NCBI GenBank assembly: GCA_018334595.1 | Contig: JAGXLQ010000064.1 | Coordinates: 1 to 7,306, forward strand | Direction of reading: 5' to 3' | Length of the DNA stretch: 7,306 nucleotides | DNA from: Candidatus Bipolaricaulota bacterium | Lineage (GTDB): Bacteria; Bipolaricaulota; Bipolaricaulia; M55B111 | Shown: piece after piece, positions 1 through 6,074 of the stretch | How positions within the stretch are numbered: position 1 is the first letter of the stretch | Layout of the letters: each line of letters begins with the position of its first letter | The notes under the pieces: model-generated | What the model was told of the DNA's origin: nothing | The model's database searches: none | The model's input: only the letters and a program-made list of their open reading frames with translations | Program-made: the position numbers and the translations under genes

Positions 1-1088
1 CCGATTCCGAACCACTGGTGAGCGATCTCGTGGGCGATTAGATATTCCGATAGTCTCTTTGTCAGGCCGTCGAGCAGGAGGTCCCCCTCCGTGAAGAAGG
101 AGCTGCCCAGGACGATAGTTCCATCTGCTGCCATCCCGTAATATCCCGGGGATGGACCCTGGGCGAAGGTCAACCCCTCCCGGCGGTAAGCCCCAAACTC
201 CTGGGAATAATAGGTCAATATCTCGTTCGCGTAGGAAGCGAGAACCCTGGCCTCCTCTTCGTATCCGGGGTAGTAGAGGACGTCGATCGCGTAATTTTTG
301 AACTCCTCGTGGTATCTTCTGTACCGGGGTCCGGCCACGAGGGGAAACGACCTCGCCGCTTGTAGCTCGGCCTGCACACGTTTCCTGCCGTTTTCCCCGG
401 CCGTTTCCGTCTCCTGGATAACGTCACTGCCGGCCACCTGGAAGTCCTCGGGGACCCCGAGGCTTACGGTGAAGTCTCCAGATGGAAACTTCGTTTCCCC
501 GTACAGCTCCTCGTCATAACCTTTCCACCAGGTAGCTGGAGCGAGGGTGGGGTACCAGCCAAACCTCCATATGTAGGTATCCTTGTAGTACTCCTCGTCC
601 ATCGCGTTCCTGGTTGGTATCTTTGTCGAGAAATGAACCCTCAGCGAGGTCCCCTCGCCGGGGGCGAGTGGGCTAGATAGCTTGACCCGGATTGCGGTCT
701 TCTCCAGCGAGTACGTCTGCTGTGCCGGGGGGAGGGACTCCCAGGCAAAATCGACCTCTTCTCCCTCCTCGGTAATCGGTTCCGTTATCTCGGTCCACCC
801 GGGGTTAAAGCCACCCGGGTAAGTAGAATCCCGGTTGACCTTGCTGAGTTGCGGGTTTGGTTCCCGGAGGAAGTTGGCCCTGAGGACGATAACCACCTCA
901 CCGACTTCTTCTTCCAGAGTGTTGGTAAAGGTTATCTCCTCAACCCCTGCCACCGTCCGTTCTTCCTCGTCCAGATTCGCTCGAATGTCGTAATTCAGTT
1001 CGTTTCCCAGGGTCACCCCGGGGACGGCCACGACGATAACTGTGAGTAGTATAGAAACGATCGAAAGTTTGTGCTCATCTATATTCAT
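1..1088 (-). CDS. M1-family zinc metallopeptidase, N-terminal part (runs off the window)
   Basis: My translation of the minus strand from ATG 1088 stays open for 362 codons to the window edge, so the C-terminal part is missing. Residues 8-28 form a hydrophobic N-terminal segment (signal peptide or membrane anchor) ending near a VTLGNE stretch, so the enzyme is probably exported. A beta-rich region follows, as in the N-terminal domain of M1 peptidases. The zinc motif HEIAHQWFG lies at residues 353-361 (His353, Glu354, His357). The third zinc ligand (a downstream Glu) would lie outside the window. Where M1 aminopeptidases have the GxMEN-type amine-binding loop, this protein reads G-M-A-A-D-G at about residues 318-323, so exopeptidase activity is uncertain. 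The start is favoured by GGTGAG 10 bases upstream; an in-frame ATG at 1106 has GAGGA abutting it, which is too close. It lies 72 bases after the CorC-like gene with no clear promoter, so it is probably cotranscribed with it. The family call is firm; the substrate is unknown. Confidence 0.88.
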   Translation of the reverse strand, partial: MNIDEHKLSIVSILLTVIVVAVPGVTLGNELNYDIRANLDEEERTVAGVEEITFTNTLEEEVGEVVIVLRANFLREPNPQLSKVNRDSTYPGGFNPGWTEITEPITEEGEEVDFAWESLPPAQQTYSLEKTAIRVKLSSPLAPGEGTSLRVHFSTKIPTRNAMDEEYYKDTYIWRFGWYPTLAPATWWKGYDEELYGETKFPSGDFTVSLGVPEDFQVAGSDVIQETETAGENGRKRVQAELQAARSFPLVAGPRYRRYHEEFKNYAIDVLYYPGYEEEARVLASYANEILTYYSQEFGAYRREGLTFAQGPSPGYYGMAADGTIVLGSSFFTEGDLLLDGLTKRLSEYLIAHEIAHQWFGI

Positions 1089-1098
1089 AGGAGTTATT

Positions 1099-1104
1099 CT
1101 CACC
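1099..1104 (-). promoter_or_regulatory. Ribosome binding site for the M1 peptidase gene
   Basis: GGTGAG on the minus strand sits 10 bases upstream of ATG 1088. It is the best-spaced Shine-Dalgarno-like site in the 72-base gap after the CorC-like gene, and it decides for ATG 1088 over the in-frame ATG at 1106. The match to the consensus is moderate. Confidence 0.45.
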
Positions 1105-1160
1105 ATTCCTCGTGATCTGAGATTCGCCTGGTTAAGGGTTTAGCGTCTTCTGTCCCCTCT

Positions 1161-2471
1161 TTACGACGGGAGGTCCTCACCTGTGCCAGCTGACTCCCTT
1201 TTTTTTCCGGGATCGCCCGGCGAAAACACTATTCTAACCTTTTTCACGCGTCTTTTGGACGATTGCTCTACGGTCATCTCGACGTCGTTGACCGTAAGAC
1301 TCGTCCCGGCCGGCGGAATCCTTTCGAGGTGGTCAATTATCAGGCCACCGATCGTGACGTTTACTTCAGGGAGGCCCAGCCCAATCGATCTATTTAGTTG
1401 CTTGACCTCGCATTCTCCGTTAACGATCAACTCCCCCGGTTTGACCTCCTCCATCATTACTTCGTGAGTATCGAACTCGTCCTCTATCTCCCCCACTATC
1501 TCCTCGAGGATGTCCTCCAGAGTAATTATCCCCGCGATGCCACCGTATTCGTCAAGGGCGATAGCCAGGTGGATTTTTTCCCCCTGGAACTCTCGGAGCA
1601 ACGCGTTTATCGGTTTCGTGGAAGGGATGAAGTAAGCGGGACGAATTATCTCTCTAACCTCGAGGTCGCTGTCCTCCGAGTGCCTGAGTAGGTCCTTGGA
1701 ATAGAGGGTGCCGATGATCTCATCTACCTGCCCGTCGCGGACGGGGTACCGGGAGTGTCCGTACTTGGCGATGAGTTCCTTTGCCTCCGAAATCTTGTTT
1801 GCTGCCTCTATCGTATGGGTTTCAGTTCGCGGGACCATGACGTCACTGGCCATAAGGTCGTCGTAGCTGAATATTCTCTTTATCATGTCGCCCTCGTGTT
1901 TGTCAAGCAGGTCTCTTTCCTGGGCGACGTCGATTAAGGCCTTGAGCTCTTCCTCGCTTACCCTGGTCGGCTCCCGATGGGTAAGCTCGGTGCTAAAGGT
2001 CGATAATATCCCGTCCGAGATGAGGTGAAATGCTTTGACAACAGGCTTCAACGCGAGAGAGAGCAGGTAAATGACGTTGATGGTCGCCAGGGTATACCGC
2101 TCGGCGTTGTTTTTGGCAAAGTTCTTGGGAGTGATCTCGCCAAAGGCCAGCAGCATGATCGTCATGGTGACTGTAGTGATAATACCTTTGTAGTAACTGG
2201 CCATGGCGTCTGGCAACACTTGGAGAAACAACAGCGTCGCCATCGAGCTGGCACCTATGTTGACGAGGTTGTTCAGGATGAGGATCGTAGTGATCAACTG
2301 GTTCGGTTGGTCGGCCAGCAGCGTGAGGCTGCTGGACTTATTGTCGTATTTTGAAGAAAGCAGGCGGATCCTAACCCGGCTGAGAGATGTAATTGCGGTC
2401 TCCGTGCTGGAAAAGAACGCCGATAGCAGAATTAGGATGAATAAGATAATTATTTGCGAACCAATCGACAA
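1161..2471 (-). CDS. HlyC/CorC-family (CNNM/DUF21) transmembrane protein with CBS pair
   Basis: A full-length 436-residue member of the CorC/HlyC (UPF0053) family, integral in the cytoplasmic membrane. Relatives are linked to magnesium or cobalt efflux, but transport has been shown for few of them. The DUF21 membrane domain spans about residues 1-150, with hydrophobic segments near 5-22, 58-86, 96-112 and 128-148, and carries the family motif GEITPK (111-116). Two CBS domains follow, with MVPRTE at 212-217, RYPV at 241-244, LDEYGG at 306-311 and an acidic LEDILEEIVGEIEDE stretch. The CorC_HlyC C-terminal domain covers about 338-415, and a short charged tail is last. The start is TTG at 2471, giving the usual N-terminus just before the first membrane segment, with AAGGAG 11 bases upstream. 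A strong promoter lies at 2503-2531. The M1 peptidase gene follows on the same strand, suggesting an operon. The family call is firm; the transported ion is unproven. Confidence 0.93.
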   Translation of the reverse strand: MSIGSQIIILFILILLSAFFSSTETAITSLSRVRIRLLSSKYDNKSSSLTLLADQPNQLITTILILNNLVNIGASSMATLLFLQVLPDAMASYYKGIITTVTMTIMLLAFGEITPKNFAKNNAERYTLATINVIYLLSLALKPVVKAFHLISDGILSTFSTELTHREPTRVSEEELKALIDVAQERDLLDKHEGDMIKRIFSYDDLMASDVMVPRTETHTIEAANKISEAKELIAKYGHSRYPVRDGQVDEIIGTLYSKDLLRHSEDSDLEVREIIRPAYFIPSTKPINALLREFQGEKIHLAIALDEYGGIAGIITLEDILEEIVGEIEDEFDTHEVMMEEVKPGELIVNGECEVKQLNRSIGLGLPEVNVTIGGLIIDHLERIPPAGTSLTVNDVEMTVEQSSKRRVKKVRIVFSPGDPGKKRESAGTGEDLPS

Positions 2472-2482
2472 GCGATAACACG

Positions 2483-2488
2483 CTCCTT
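2483..2488 (-). promoter_or_regulatory. Ribosome binding site deciding the TTG start of the CorC-like gene
   Basis: AAGGAG on the minus strand lies 11 bases upstream of TTG 2471. No in-frame ATG competes near this point. A GTG immediately after the site is out of frame. The site therefore supports TTG as the initiation codon. Confidence 0.65.
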
Positions 2489-2502
2489 ATTTTCTCAATA
2501 AT

Positions 2503-2531
2503 ATTATAGATTTGGCAATTCACAATTGCAA
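2503..2531 (-). promoter_or_regulatory. Sigma70/sigmaA-type promoter of the CorC-like gene
   Basis: Read on the minus strand, the -35 is TTGCAA (2526-2531), followed by a 17-base spacer and a perfect -10 TATAAT (2503-2508). The predicted transcript starts near 2496, leaving a 25-base leader that contains the AAGGAG site. A dyad, GCAATT-CAC-AATTGC (2515-2529), overlaps the -35 and the spacer and could be an operator. This is sequence inference only. Confidence 0.7.
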
Positions 2532-2628
2532 CGGGATGACAGAGGGTTTGTCACGGAAATTAGCCGGGAAGTCCCGCAACTTGTGGCAGGGAGGGATCGG
2601 CTTGTTGCCTTTACAGTATGTCCACCTA

Positions 2629-2692
2629 GCAGTCAACTCGCCCTGCTCGATTGAACTAACAACGAGCACAACACGAGTTTTGCATTGACTGC
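2629..2692. repeat. Nested 64-base inverted-repeat structure upstream of accB
   Basis: Three nested arm pairs can be seen. GCAGTCAA (2629-2636) pairs with TTGACTGC (2685-2692), CTCG (2637-2640) with CGAG (2674-2677), and TGCTCG (2644-2649) with CGAGCA (2663-2668), around a 13-base loop. That gives 18 base pairs, with a 7-base bulge (2678-2684) and a small internal loop. The 3' arm coincides with the -35 hexamer of the weaker accB promoter. No T-tract follows on either strand, so it does not look like an intrinsic terminator. It could be a protein-binding site, a structured RNA segment or a relic of a small repeat element; the role is unknown. Confidence 0.5.
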
Positions 2693-2713
2693 CGGGCTCC
2701 TGTTGTGTATGAA
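2685..2713 (+). promoter_or_regulatory. Possible distal promoter (P1) for accBC
   Basis: TTGACT (2685-2690), a 17-base spacer and TATGAA (2708-2713) match the sigma70 consensus at 5/6 and 4/6. Transcription would start near 2720 and give a leader of about 137 bases to accB. The -35 overlaps the 3' arm of the nested inverted repeat. It is weaker than the proximal promoter at 2806-2834. Confidence 0.35.
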
Positions 2714-2805
2714 CGATGTACTTAGCCAACCAGGTCCTATACAAGCCCCGTCCATTGGGCGGAGTAATTGACTTTCTGGACCGTCTCCCGGGGGAACTCA
2801 AATTA

Positions 2806-2834
2806 TTGACAGTTCAGAGTGAAATCCGTATCCT
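2806..2834 (+). promoter_or_regulatory. Proximal promoter (P2) for accBC
   Basis: A perfect -35 TTGACA (2806-2811), a 17-base spacer and -10 TATCCT (2829-2834, 4/6) predict a start near 2841. The leader to ATG 2857 would be only about 16 bases. A promoter here argues against the longer open frame that begins at 2716, because transcripts from P2 could not encode its first residues. Confidence 0.65.
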
Positions 2835-2856
2835 TTCTTCAATTGGGATGGTAAAG

Positions 2857-3339
2857 ATGGAAATTGATATCGATCAGATGAGTCAAATAATTAAGTTGTT
2901 TGAGGACTCGGCCCTGACTGAAATTACGGTCGAGCAGGACAACTATCGCTTAACGCTAAGAAAGGAAGCCAGGGGTGACCGGGCCGGGTCCGGAGGTGAG
3001 CCCGTTACCAGTGTCAGTGGTAAGGACCGGAGCAGTGAAGCCTTGGCGACGGAAGAAGAGACCGGAGAAGAGTTTGAGGAAGATGACGACAGGTTCTATA
3101 TTACCTCGCCGATCGTGGGCACCTTCTATAGCAGTGCCTCGCCGGACGATGCGCCTTACGTCCAAGTCGGCGACGTTGTCCACGAAGGGGAAACGGTTTG
3201 TATCGTGGAAGCGATGAAGGTGATGAACGAGGTGGACGCCGACAAGGAGGGCAGGGTCGTCGAGGTCTGCGTCCACGAAGGGGATCCGGTTGAATACGGA
3301 CAGGAGCTTTATAAGTTAGAGCCAGCGGAGAATAGCTGA
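2857..3339 (+). CDS. accB: Biotin carboxyl carrier protein of acetyl-CoA carboxylase (AccB)
   Basis: This 160-residue protein carries the biotin that AccC carboxylates and a carboxyltransferase then uses to make malonyl-CoA for fatty acid synthesis. Residues 1-36 form the N-terminal segment typical of AccB. An acidic, low-complexity linker follows (about 37-78), then the biotinyl domain (79-155). The biotinylation motif is E-A-M-K-V with Lys121 as the predicted biotin site; the usual Met after Lys is Val. A SPDDAP segment at about 95-100 matches the thumb loop of AccB-type carriers. The open frame extends upstream to ATG 2716 (207 residues), but those extra residues match nothing in the family, lack a ribosome binding site and would span promoter P2. 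ATG 2857 has GGGA 8 bases upstream; ATG 2848, three codons earlier, is the alternative. accC begins one base after the stop, so the pair is translationally linked. The family is certain and the exact start likely. Confidence 0.93.
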   Translation: MEIDIDQMSQIIKLFEDSALTEITVEQDNYRLTLRKEARGDRAGSGGEPVTSVSGKDRSSEALATEEETGEEFEEDDDRFYITSPIVGTFYSSASPDDAPYVQVGDVVHEGETVCIVEAMKVMNEVDADKEGRVVEVCVHEGDPVEYGQELYKLEPAENS

Positions 3340-3340
3340 C

Positions 3341-4690
3341 GTGGACAAGATACTAATTGCGAACAGGGGCGAAATCGCCCTTCGGATCATCGAGGCCGCC
3401 CGAGAGCTTGGCCTGAGCACCGTCGCCGTCTATTCGGAGGTGGACAAAAACCAGCTCCACGTGGAGCTGGCTGACGAGGCCTATTGTATCGGTCCCAGGG
3501 AAGCCGAAGAGAGTTACCTCAACCTTCCCGCGATAATTGGCGCCGCCGATATAAGCAATGCCGACGCCATACACCCTGGATACGGTTTCATGTCAGAAAA
3601 CCCCCACTTTGCCGAGGTCTGTGAGGGCCACGGGATCAACTTTATCGGCCCATCTTCTAGGACACTCGAGCTGGCGGGGAACAAAATTAAATCGAAGGAG
3701 ATCGTCAGAGGGGCGGGGGTACCGGTATTACCGGGGTCTCAAGAGACCGTTGACGACAAGGATGAATTGAAGAAAGTGGCGGGAGAGTTTCGCTACCCGT
3801 TGATACTTAAAGCTGCGTACGGCGGTGGGGGGCGAGGCATGCGTATCGTCAGGGACGAAGAGGAGTTGATGGAAGGGTTTACCTCCAGTAGCAAGGAGGC
3901 AGAGGTTTCCTTTGGCGAAGGGGCGATGTACCTGGAGAGGTACCTGTCCCAGCCGAAACACGTGGAAGTACAGGTCATTGCCGACGAACATGGAAACTAC
4001 GGTCACGTTGGCGAGCGCGAGTGTTCTACGCAGAGGCGGCACCAGAAGATTATCGAGGAGGCGCCGGCGCCGGGTATCTCTGATGAGACCCGGAAGAGGC
4101 TGCGCGAGGACGCGATTAAGATCGCGCGGGCGTTTGGTTACACCAGCCTGGGCACCGTCGAGTTTCTCGTCGACGAGGACGAAAGCTATTACTTTATCGA
4201 GTTGAATGCCAGGATTCAAGTCGAACACCCGGTATCAGAGGAGATTACGGGCGTTAACCTGGTTAAGGACCAGCTCAAGATCGCGGAAGGCGAAGAGTTG
4301 GTCCGGGATAGGTATGAGGACTTCAGGGGGCACGCAATAGAATGCCGGATTAACGCCGAGGATCCCGAAAACGACTTTTTACCCTCCTCCGGCGAGATTA
4401 AGATACACCAGTTTCCCGGTGGTAACGGGGTCAGGCTCGATACCTGGGTTTACAACGGGATAAGGGTTTCCCCCTACTACGACTCCTTGCTTGCCAAGTT
4501 AATCGTCAGAGGGGAGACGCGTTACGATACGATTACGAAGACCATCTCCGCCCTTAGAAGGTTTGAGATAGGCGGGGTTAGGACGAACAGGTCATTACAT
4601 TTGGACCTTCTCAGGCAGAAGGAGTTTCGGACGGGGGACTACTCGATCACCTTCCTCGATCAATTCCTCGAAGAGAGGGGTGTGGCGTAG
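3341..4690 (+). CDS. accC: Biotin carboxylase subunit (AccC)
   Basis: A 449-residue ATP-grasp enzyme, the same length as E. coli AccC, that uses ATP and bicarbonate to carboxylate biotin on AccB. Family motifs are complete: ANRGEIALRI (7-16), YGFMSENP (81-88), the glycine-rich loop YGGGGRGMRIV (160-170), CSTQRRHQK (228-236), FIELNARIQVEHPV (285-298) and HAIECRINAEDP (331-342). Catalytic and binding residues known from E. coli are visible with an offset of two: Gln231, His234, Lys236, Glu274, Glu287, Asn289, Arg291, Glu295 and Arg336. The K-A-A-Y before the glycine loop and N-A-R in place of N-T-R recall pyruvate carboxylase-type proteins, but no fused carrier or carboxyltransferase is present. 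The start is GTG, one base after the accB stop, with CGGAG 10 bases upstream inside accB. No accA or accD lies in the window, so the partner carboxyltransferase, and hence the substrate, is inferred. A perfect 20-bp palindrome lies at 3451-3470. Confidence 0.95.
   Translation: MDKILIANRGEIALRIIEAARELGLSTVAVYSEVDKNQLHVELADEAYCIGPREAEESYLNLPAIIGAADISNADAIHPGYGFMSENPHFAEVCEGHGINFIGPSSRTLELAGNKIKSKEIVRGAGVPVLPGSQETVDDKDELKKVAGEFRYPLILKAAYGGGGRGMRIVRDEEELMEGFTSSSKEAEVSFGEGAMYLERYLSQPKHVEVQVIADEHGNYGHVGERECSTQRRHQKIIEEAPAPGISDETRKRLREDAIKIARAFGYTSLGTVEFLVDEDESYYFIELNARIQVEHPVSEEITGVNLVKDQLKIAEGEELVRDRYEDFRGHAIECRINAEDPENDFLPSSGEIKIHQFPGGNGVRLDTWVYNGIRVSPYYDSLLAKLIVRGETRYDTITKTISALRRFEIGGVRTNRSLHLDLLRQKEFRTGDYSITFLDQFLEERGVA
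3451..3470. repeat. Perfect 20-bp palindrome inside accC
   Basis: CCAGCTCCAC is followed immediately by its exact reverse complement. It codes for the conserved Q-L-H-V-E-L stretch of AccC, so the protein constrains it in part. In RNA it could form an 8-bp stem with a 4-base loop, about 110 bases into the gene. Confidence 0.8.
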
Positions 4691-4745
4691 AGGTCGAACC
4701 CGACTGCACCTTTAGGTCTAGGCGTTTCCCATAGTCGAAGATATA

Positions 4746-4774
4746 TTGATGTCCCCTCCAGTTAGCCGTAAAAT
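4746..4774 (+). promoter_or_regulatory. Promoter of the ROK regulator gene
   Basis: TTGATG (4746-4751, 4/6), a 17-base spacer and TAAAAT (4769-4774, 5/6) predict a start near 4781 and a leader of about 36 bases. The site lies in the 126-base gap after accC, so the regulator probably has its own transcript. No convincing terminator for accC is seen in this gap, so readthrough from accBC is also possible. Confidence 0.55.
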
Positions 4775-4806
4775 AGGGAAAAGCCTTGACGTTACGGTTT
4801 CGGTCC

Positions 4807-4811
4807 AGGAG
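4807..4811 (+). promoter_or_regulatory. Ribosome binding site of the ROK regulator gene
   Basis: AGGAG, 5 bases before ATG 4817, is a good consensus site. It fixes the start so that the DNA-binding domain begins about ten residues in, as usual for the family. Confidence 0.7.
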
Positions 4812-4816
4812 AAAGG

Positions 4817-5992
4817 ATGCACCCAAAAGAAAGCCGGTTGAGATATAACAATAGTCACCTTGTCAACAAGGCGAGCGTTTTTGAAAGCCTTAGTTTCGAT
4901 TCGCCGGCCACGATAAAGCAGGTGGCGGGGAGCACGAGGCTCAGCACACCTACGGTGACGAAGGCCCTCTCCCATCTTCAGGAGATCGGGCTAGTCACGG
5001 AAAAAGGCCGCAAGGACCAACCCAAAGGCCGTAAGCCCACCCTGTTTGGGTTGAGCGAGGGGTACTACTGGCTGGGAATCGACCTGGAGATCCCCGACCT
5101 ACGAATTGCCGTCTACGATCTCGCGAAAAGGCTTATCAAGAGCAAGAAGGACTTCGTCTGCGTCGACGAGCAGGACGGTGACGTCGAGAGATATCTGCCG
5201 GGTAGCGTAATTGACAAGGTTAAAGGTTTCCTGCAGGCGCAGGACATTTCCGTCAGTTCAATCCTGGGTGAGGGTGTAGGGGTCCCCGGCATGGTGAGCG
5301 AGGGGACCTTCAAACCGTTTAGCAGGTTAAAGAACCCCCCTTCGATCCCGTTAAAGGAGCCCCTCGAGAAGAAGTTAGATATCCCTACCGTCATTGGCAA
5401 CGACGTCGACCTAGAACTCCTGGCGGAACTGGACCGCAGAAGTTTGCTGGAGGAGCCGGGCGTGGTCGCGGTATATCTCGCCGCAAGGCCCAGCAAGGCG
5501 ACGCACAACTCGGTCAGGATAGGGGGAAGCGTATTTCACGACGGTACAATCCTCCAGGGAGCAATGGGCTCGGCCAACGAGTTTGGCCACACGTCGGTCT
5601 CTCGGGGTGATCACGGGGAGTTGAAGTGTAACTGCGGAAACCCAAAGTGCCTGGAGACCTACGTAAACCAGAAGATCAGCGGTGCCCCGGCCGGTAGGCT
5701 CCCCGAAGAGGTTGTCGAGGTATTAACCGACAAGCTAAAGGACTTGATATTTTTGTACAACCCGTCTTTACTTATAGTTGACCTCCTCGCCTTTCCCCAG
5801 CTATCCAGCCCTGTTCTCGAGGGAATAAACCAGTTCATTGAGCTCCGCCACGGACACCTGGACTTCGACGGCCCTGAAGTAGTTACACCCGGGGACAGCG
5901 AAATGGCCTGCGCCCGCGGTGCCTGTATTAAGTCCTTTCAGAACATGGCCGTCAACCCGGAGAAATATCCCATTCTGTCTCAGGATTCTTAA
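4817..5992 (+). CDS. ROK-family transcriptional regulator (NagC/XylR-like)
   Basis: A 391-residue protein of the ROK (repressor, ORF, kinase) family, whose regulators bind operators through an N-terminal winged helix and respond to sugars. Residues 8-80 form the winged helix: a start resembling R-x-N, a helix-turn-helix around 31-58 (T-I-K-Q-V-A through L-S-H-L-Q-E-I-G-L-V), and a G-R-K-P wing. The sugar-kinase-like domain follows with LGIDLE (86-91), GVGVPGMV (153-160), GNDVD (194-198) and EFGH (255-258). The zinc site is complete, with His258 and Cys271, Cys273 and Cys278 in CNCGNPKCLE. Kinase features are eroded. The first phosphate loop ends in Glu rather than Gly, no GG phosphate loop follows LLIVD near 319-323, and the segment after the zinc motif is short. 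It is therefore most likely a regulator without kinase activity. No sugar genes lie nearby, so the effector and targets are unknown; autoregulation is possible. The family is secure. Confidence 0.92.
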   Translation: MHPKESRLRYNNSHLVNKASVFESLSFDSPATIKQVAGSTRLSTPTVTKALSHLQEIGLVTEKGRKDQPKGRKPTLFGLSEGYYWLGIDLEIPDLRIAVYDLAKRLIKSKKDFVCVDEQDGDVERYLPGSVIDKVKGFLQAQDISVSSILGEGVGVPGMVSEGTFKPFSRLKNPPSIPLKEPLEKKLDIPTVIGNDVDLELLAELDRRSLLEEPGVVAVYLAARPSKATHNSVRIGGSVFHDGTILQGAMGSANEFGHTSVSRGDHGELKCNCGNPKCLETYVNQKISGAPAGRLPEEVVEVLTDKLKDLIFLYNPSLLIVDLLAFPQLSSPVLEGINQFIELRHGHLDFDGPEVVTPGDSEMACARGACIKSFQNMAVNPEKYPILSQDS

Positions 5993-6062
5993 CAGTGGCG
6001 GTTCCTCTTTCTTGGAGGTTACCCCGGCCCGTCATCTATTATGAAAAAATTAAATACACTTC

Positions 6063-6074
6063 TTCCTGCAGGAA
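6063..6074. repeat. 12-bp perfect palindrome in the ROK-IS spacer
   Basis: TTCCTGCAGGAA is a perfect 12-bp palindrome in the AT-rich, otherwise featureless spacer between the ROK gene and the insertion sequence. It could be an operator half of something lost, or chance. It falls inside a 19-codon open frame starting at 6041. Confidence 0.35.

Larger units (their letters stand above)
2532..2805. other. Gene-free divergent spacer between the CorC-like gene and accB
   Basis: I find no credible gene here. The open frames on both strands (plus strand in frame with accB from 2716; minus strand 2520-2801) lack ribosome binding sites and recognisable protein motifs. The region does hold several inverted repeats: TGACA/TGTCA at 2537-2553, CGGGA-AG-TCCCG at 2565-2576, GCAAC/GTTGC at 2576-2608, and the large nested structure at 2629-2692. 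It also holds a possible upstream promoter for accB at 2685-2713. The density of dyads suggests regulation or a structured leader, but no known riboswitch or RNA family is recognised. Confidence 0.5.

Noticed and set aside
2586..2600. G-rich tract as a G-quadruplex
   Set aside because: Only two of the four G runs have three Gs, so the structure would be marginal and there is no supporting context.
2520..2801. Minus-strand open frame of 93 codons upstream of the CorC-like gene
   Set aside because: It has no ribosome binding site, its product resembles no family I know, and it spans the promoters and inverted repeats of the divergent region.
2716..2847. N-terminal extension of AccB from ATG 2716
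   Set aside because: The extra 44 residues have no family similarity, no Shine-Dalgarno site precedes them, and a consensus promoter lies inside them.
4690..4713. Small dyad after accC (GTCG-AACC-CGAC) as a terminator
   Set aside because: It has only 4-bp arms and three Ts follow; it is not distinguishable from chance.
4858..4871. CCTTGT-CA-ACAAGG dyad at the start of the ROK gene as an autoregulatory operator
   Set aside because: It lies within codons for a conserved part of the DNA-binding domain, and no second copy was seen near the promoter; too weak to call.
6000..6023. Hairpin after the ROK gene (GGT-CCTC / GAGG-ACC) as a terminator
   Set aside because: The stem is short and bulged and no T-tract follows on the plus strand.
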